From positions 1 through 64,000 of the forward strand of contig JAFDFZ010000015.1 in the NCBI GenBank assembly GCA_019309565.1: 64,000 nt of DNA. The letters are read 5' to 3'. The DNA comes from Deltaproteobacteria bacterium. GTDB taxonomy: Bacteria > Desulfobacterota > Desulfobacteria > Desulfobacterales > SURF-15. Position numbers and translations under genes: made by a program. Shown here in pieces: positions 60,200 to 64,000 of this stretch. How positions within the stretch are numbered: position 1 is the stretch's first letter; every line of letters starts with the position of its first letter. A model generated the notes under the pieces. That model saw only the letters and a program-made list of their open reading frames with translations, had not been told where the DNA came from and did not search any database.

Positions 60200-62386
60200 T
60201 CACGGTAGATTTTTAAGAAATTGTAAAGAATCTGGATCTCCATAGGCATCCCGAACCCTTGTAGGCTCAAGCACTAGATCAACCAGCGGGCGGATTTGCT
60301 GCAGAAAGCGGTTGGCACTGCCCAGAATACTGCGTGGCACATATACAAAGTCTCCGTTTAAAAGGGCGATATTCTGTGTCTGATCCCCCTGTTCAAGTAG
60401 CGCCTTTAAGTCAACAGAGATTATTTCAGGGCGAGAAATATCCCCCCTAACAATTTTTGTCTGGCTTCTTTTGGCAAATATCGTAACATCACCTGCCCGG
60501 GAGATAGCATCCAGGATATGAATATTGGGGCCTGTAAAAGCATAAAGCCCGGGATTATTTACCTCTCCGTAAATATAGACTCGATTTTTAGCGGTTACAG
60601 TGCTGGGAACGATTACAAGGTCTCCGTCATCCAAAATAATATCCTGACTGACATCCCCCTGAATGATGACTTTAAAAAGATCGACTATGAAAGTTCGGCC
60701 GTTTTTCCGACGAACGCGAACCCTGTTTAAGTTTGCATCGTTGGTAGGGCCTCCTGCGATATTTATCATTTCAAGCAGGCTGACCTTTCCGGTCAGCGCA
60801 TATCTTCCAGGCCCCGATTGTCTGCCTAGAGCCACGGTTTGAATGGCGCCTGTTAAGGTTACGAACTTGCTGTTGTATCTTTTTACAACCACATCTATTC
60901 GTGGTTTTTTGATAAACGCTTTCAAATCCCTTCTAAGAAGCTTATCCAGCTGAGGTGTGGTAAGCCCTGAAACATAAAGATCCTCTATAAAGGCAAAAGA
61001 TATTCTTCCATCGGATCGAACCGTTATTTCCTCCCTGGTTTTTTTTGTACCTTGCCACAATGTCAATTCCAATACGTCTCCTGGGCCTATTTTATATTGT
61101 GGCTTTCCATCGATGGTAGCGAAAACGGCGTTTTCCCGAACATACTGAGGGCCAATGACAGATTTGGTGCTTGGTATCTGCCTTATCGTTTGAGCACGAG
61201 CAGAAACGGGGAATCCGCCCTGTCCCATCCATACCTTGATACCCTCTCCGAAGCTGGCCGCGCACAGGTCGTTTATGCCATCTCCGTTAATATCTCCGGT
61301 GGTCATGTCGTAATAAAACCCTTCGGATGGAAACCGTCCTCTTATTTCTTCCCAGGAGCCGGCGCCCCTGTTTGCCCAGGCCTTGATTCCTTCATCGTCT
61401 ATGGATCCGGCCAGTATATCGAGCCTGCCGTCTCCATCCATATCTAAAGCAAGCACTTTCCAGAAGCTGCCGGTTAGCGTTGGGCTTGGCGCCTCCTGAA
61501 ACCGCCCCCTGCCGTTTCCAAGAAAAATCTTAACACCTCTGCGATAAGATCCTGTAAGTACATCAAGATTCCCGTCGCCATTTATGTCTGCTGTGCTAAG
61601 CCCGTAAAAGCTTCCCATTTCAACTGGCGCAGTAGATGACCATCCTCCGCTTCCGTCGCCCAGCCACACTCTTAATGCGCCGTTGGTCCCCCAGCCAGCC
61701 GCCGCTATATCCAATCGACCGTCTTTATTGAAGTCTGCCAGGGCCACATCCATGTATATCCCCTCATTGGTAGGGCCTGTTTCAACCGGCCAGTTTCCCT
61801 TACCGTCTCCCAACCAGACTTGAATTCCCCCTTCCAAGAATTCTGTTGAATTGGCGGCAATGATATCTTCGAATCCATCACGGTTTACGTCTTCTGTTTG
61901 AATGTTTTCGAACCTTTTAACCTGGTCAGGCCCGGTGCCGCGGATCCATCTGCGGTTGTCATCATTTATCCAGACCATGATTCCACGAGCTTCCCGCTGG
62001 ACGGAAAATACGATATCAAGGCGGTCATCGGTGTTTATGTCTGCCACCGAAACGGATCGCACATCTGCTTTTATAGGAAGAAATTGATACTCGGGAAACC
62101 CCCCTCGGCCGTCTCCATACCAGATGGCGACCGTTCCCGGCAGATTAGAACCTCCAATGACATCCATATTTCCGTCATTGTCGATATCTGCAAGGACAAC
62201 GCTTCGGTACTGTCCTGAAGTAACAAGACTGCCGGCCTTCTCCCAGTCCGAAGGCTCACTGTCTATGCCGCCCCTTTTTTGCTTTGAACATCCAAAGGAC
62301 ACTATTGCCAAAATGAGCAAAATGCTCATAAACAGAAAAACCAATGTAACACTCTTCATTTTGTATTTCTTAATCGGTCCATCCAT
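60200..62386 (-). CDS. Polysaccharide export lipoprotein with FG-GAP repeat region
   Basis: The 728 residues begin with a signal and probable lipid-attachment cysteine (C33, before SKQKRG). Residues about 55-395 hold seven FG-GAP/VCBS-type repeats with calcium-binding loops such as DIDNDGNMD, DFNKDGRLD, DINGDGNLD and DMDGDGRLD. Residues about 430-520 are a Wza-like polysaccharide export domain (YKIGPGDVLELTLWQGTKKT), followed by two SLBB domains (GPGRYALTGKVSLLEMINIA; VNNPGLYAFTGPNIHILDAI). The export half should form a periplasmic/outer-membrane channel; the repeat half should be a calcium-dependent propeller. The fusion is unusual. Confidence 0.83.
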   Translation of the reverse strand: MDGPIKKYKMKSVTLVFLFMSILLILAIVSFGCSKQKRGGIDSEPSDWEKAGSLVTSGQYRSVVLADIDNDGNMDVIGGSNLPGTVAIWYGDGRGGFPEYQFLPIKADVRSVSVADINTDDRLDIVFSVQREARGIMVWINDDNRRWIRGTGPDQVKRFENIQTEDVNRDGFEDIIAANSTEFLEGGIQVWLGDGKGNWPVETGPTNEGIYMDVALADFNKDGRLDIAAAGWGTNGALRVWLGDGSGGWSSTAPVEMGSFYGLSTADINGDGNLDVLTGSYRRGVKIFLGNGRGRFQEAPSPTLTGSFWKVLALDMDGDGRLDILAGSIDDEGIKAWANRGAGSWEEIRGRFPSEGFYYDMTTGDINGDGINDLCAASFGEGIKVWMGQGGFPVSARAQTIRQIPSTKSVIGPQYVRENAVFATIDGKPQYKIGPGDVLELTLWQGTKKTREEITVRSDGRISFAFIEDLYVSGLTTPQLDKLLRRDLKAFIKKPRIDVVVKRYNSKFVTLTGAIQTVALGRQSGPGRYALTGKVSLLEMINIAGGPTNDANLNRVRVRRKNGRTFIVDLFKVIIQGDVSQDIILDDGDLVIVPSTVTAKNRVYIYGEVNNPGLYAFTGPNIHILDAISRAGDVTIFAKRSQTKIVRGDISRPEIISVDLKALLEQGDQTQNIALLNGDFVYVPRSILGSANRFLQQIRPLVDLVLEPTRVRDAYGDPDSLQFLKNLP

Positions 62387-62455
62387 TGGTTTAGCACATG
62401 ATTTATCAGTACCTGGCAGTTGTCTCTTTTTGAGTCGTTTTTAAACAACGAGGAC

Positions 62456-63250
62456 TCACCTGATTTCTTCTATAGCCTCATTTACAATCTTTGAATCGAT
62501 AAGTCTTGCTTCCCTTATAGAGCCTATCAATAGACATAAATCACAAATATTGTTGATCTTCAACGGTATTCCCCCTGAATGCCGGTAGATGGTTAATGCG
62601 GCTTCCCTGGAAAATATTCCCCGGTTCGTTCCTGCTGCTTTTAACTTAAAAACAATATATTTCAATGTATTCTGGGAATCTAAAGGCTGCAGGTGGTATT
62701 TGATACCGATTCTTTCTTTAAGCGGCTGAATCGATTCAACCGTTGCCAACAATGGAGGTTGTCCCAATAACACTAGCGTCACCAGAAACCTGTCGCCTGC
62801 CTGGAGATTGAGCAACATTCTCAGCTCGTCAAGGGTTTCCTGTTCCCGGATGACGTGCGCTTCGTCAACCGCAATTACGGTAATAAGCCCTTTTTCTGCA
62901 TTTTTGTGAAACCGTTGATGGAGACGGTTTAACAAGATTGTTTTTGAATCTGAATCCAATTTTTCATTAAATCTAAGCAAAATGGCACGAATCAAATCAA
63001 TGGGAGTTAAGGCAGGGTTAGATAAAATCTGAAAATCAAACTTTCTAGGACTTAATTGTTTTACATAAGTTTTCACAACAGTTGTTTTACCGCTTCCCAC
63101 CTCCCCTGTCAGCATGGCTATTCCTTTGTTATGTTGGCTGGCATACAGAAGCCGTATCAAAGCCTCCTCATGCTGAGGGGATCGAAACATATGTTCTGTC
63201 GGTACGTTTTCAAACGGGGGTTTCTTCAACCCCCAGTAATTTAAATACAT
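62456..63250 (-). CDS. ExeA/GspA-like AAA ATPase of an exopolysaccharide locus
   Basis: A 264-residue AAA protein. It begins MYLNYWGLKKPPFENVPTEH, then Walker A in TGEVGSGKTTVVKTYV, Walker B in VIAVDEAHVI and the sensor region LVLLGQPPL. This order is shared by ExeA of type II secretion and by ATPases of exosortase/exopolysaccharide clusters. It has no periplasmic or membrane domain, unlike ExeA. Given the neighbours it probably serves polysaccharide synthesis or export. Confidence 0.85.
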   Translation of the reverse strand: MYLNYWGLKKPPFENVPTEHMFRSPQHEEALIRLLYASQHNKGIAMLTGEVGSGKTTVVKTYVKQLSPRKFDFQILSNPALTPIDLIRAILLRFNEKLDSDSKTILLNRLHQRFHKNAEKGLITVIAVDEAHVIREQETLDELRMLLNLQAGDRFLVTLVLLGQPPLLATVESIQPLKERIGIKYHLQPLDSQNTLKYIVFKLKAAGTNRGIFSREAALTIYRHSGGIPLKINNICDLCLLIGSIREARLIDSKIVNEAIEEIR

Positions 63251-63292
63251 CTAATCCTCTAATCCTGTTCTCATAACTAAAATTGTTTATAA

Positions 63293-64000
63293 CTAATGAA
63301 TTTCCTCCTCGGACACAGCGTCCACAATATGTAAAAGGGATTCTTTGGAAAGATCTAAGATACGCTCCCCCAGCACCTCTTGGTTTTGAGAATCGTATAC
63401 AATCTTAACCTTGGGTTTCATGGGATAATCCGGATATGTTTCCACCACCTTTCCGATAGCGCCTGAATTCAATCGGACATAGCTTGAGAGAGGAAATATC
63501 GAGAAAATATTTAATAAGGCTTTGAGATACTTTCTCTGAAAACCCTTTTTGTTTTTTTTCATGATTTCTTTCACAGCATTAAAGTGCAAAAATTTTTCCC
63601 TTTGAGGTCTTGAGTGAATAAGGGCCTCATAAACGTTTACAAGTCCGATAATCTGGGCGTATTCACTGATCTCATTTCCATGGAGGCCGTTGGGATAACC
63701 ACTGCCGTCGATTCGTTCATAAATTTGATAGGCGGATTCTGCCAAATACGGGTATTGCGGGGCTGCGGTTTTTAAAATCTTATAAGAATAGACCGGAAGT
63801 TCCCGCAACATGGAAAGCTCTTTTTTACTAAGCTGTCCATCTTTAAAAAGAATATCATTCGAAATAAGCCCCATTCCTACATCGTGCAGAAGCCCTGCCA
63901 TGCCGATTTCCAGCTGGTTCTGTTTGCTGAACTTGAGGTACTGTGCCATTTTAACTGCAAAGATAGAAACATTTACGGAGTGATAGACAACATATTCATC
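63293..64000 (-). CDS. HD-GYP domain protein (partial, cut by window edge)
   Basis: A c-di-GMP phosphodiesterase-type protein. The visible part includes LLHDVGMG (HD motif) and ERIDGSGYPNGLHG (GYP motif). The frame stays open to the right edge of the window (it reads DEYVVYHSVNVSIFAVKMAQ there), so the gene begins beyond 64000 and its N-terminal domains are unknown. The metal-ligand pattern of the visible part appears complete. Together with the AGDEF protein at 14755 it suggests c-di-GMP control in this organism. Confidence 0.85.
   Translation of the reverse strand, partial: DEYVVYHSVNVSIFAVKMAQYLKFSKQNQLEIGMAGLLHDVGMGLISNDILFKDGQLSKKELSMLRELPVYSYKILKTAAPQYPYLAESAYQIYERIDGSGYPNGLHGNEISEYAQIIGLVNVYEALIHSRPQREKFLHFNAVKEIMKKNKKGFQRKYLKALLNIFSIFPLSSYVRLNSGAIGKVVETYPDYPMKPKVKIVYDSQNQEVLGERILDLSKESLLHIVDAVSEEEIH

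Overview
The window looks like part of a chromosome from a Gram-negative anaerobe of the Desulfobacterota (deltaproteobacteria), probably Desulfobacterales. The grounds are a complete S10-spc-alpha ribosomal gene order, a cysteine-containing bacterial-type LptD (lipopolysaccharide outer membrane), a small 2[4Fe-4S] ferredoxin, and a gene cassette resembling one I recall from Syntrophobacter and strain NaphS2. This taxonomic reading is inference. No rRNA, tRNA, CRISPR array, transposase or phage gene was seen.

Layout. 1-14560: end of tuf, then ribosomal protein genes with secY, infA and rpoA, all on the + strand. 14561-22800: a GGDEF protein, a response regulator, a five-gene branched-chain amino acid type ABC transporter (livKHMGF-like), a universal stress protein and a ferredoxin. 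23160-25647 (- strand): tmk, an OB/HD-domain nuclease-like protein and surE. 25932-43366 (+): a cell envelope and housekeeping block with lptD, a heptose-kinase-like gene, a sugar epimerase, a GmhA-like isomerase, a NusG/RfaH-like factor, holB-like, ricT-like, metG, a transpeptidase, kdnA/kdnB-like genes (8-amino-Kdo synthesis) and a 1250-residue GlmS-like protein. 43335-50009: pyrG, a LolA-like secreted protein, eno, a small winged-helix-like protein and a U32 family protein.

50057-56341 is the most interesting region. Two converging arms encode three PqqD-domain proteins (one with a Tat-type signal), two radical SAM/SPASM enzymes, an HPr-kinase-like ATPase, a nucleotidyltransferase-like protein and a 220-residue protein carrying seven Lys-Cys-Gln-X-Gly units. 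This is best read as a ribosomally made, post-translationally modified peptide (RiPP) pathway, with the seven-cysteine protein as its substrate. The enzymes resemble an uncharacterised set I recall as the SynChlorMet (Scm) cassette.

The right arm of that cassette lies directly downstream, on the same strand, of an exopolysaccharide locus (56379-64000, - strand): HD-GYP protein (cut by the window edge), ExeA-like ATPase, a lipoprotein fusing a calcium-binding FG-GAP repeat region to a Wza-like export domain, a Wzz/BY-kinase and an O-antigen-ligase-like membrane protein. The peptide system and the polysaccharide system may therefore be co-transcribed and could act together at the cell surface.
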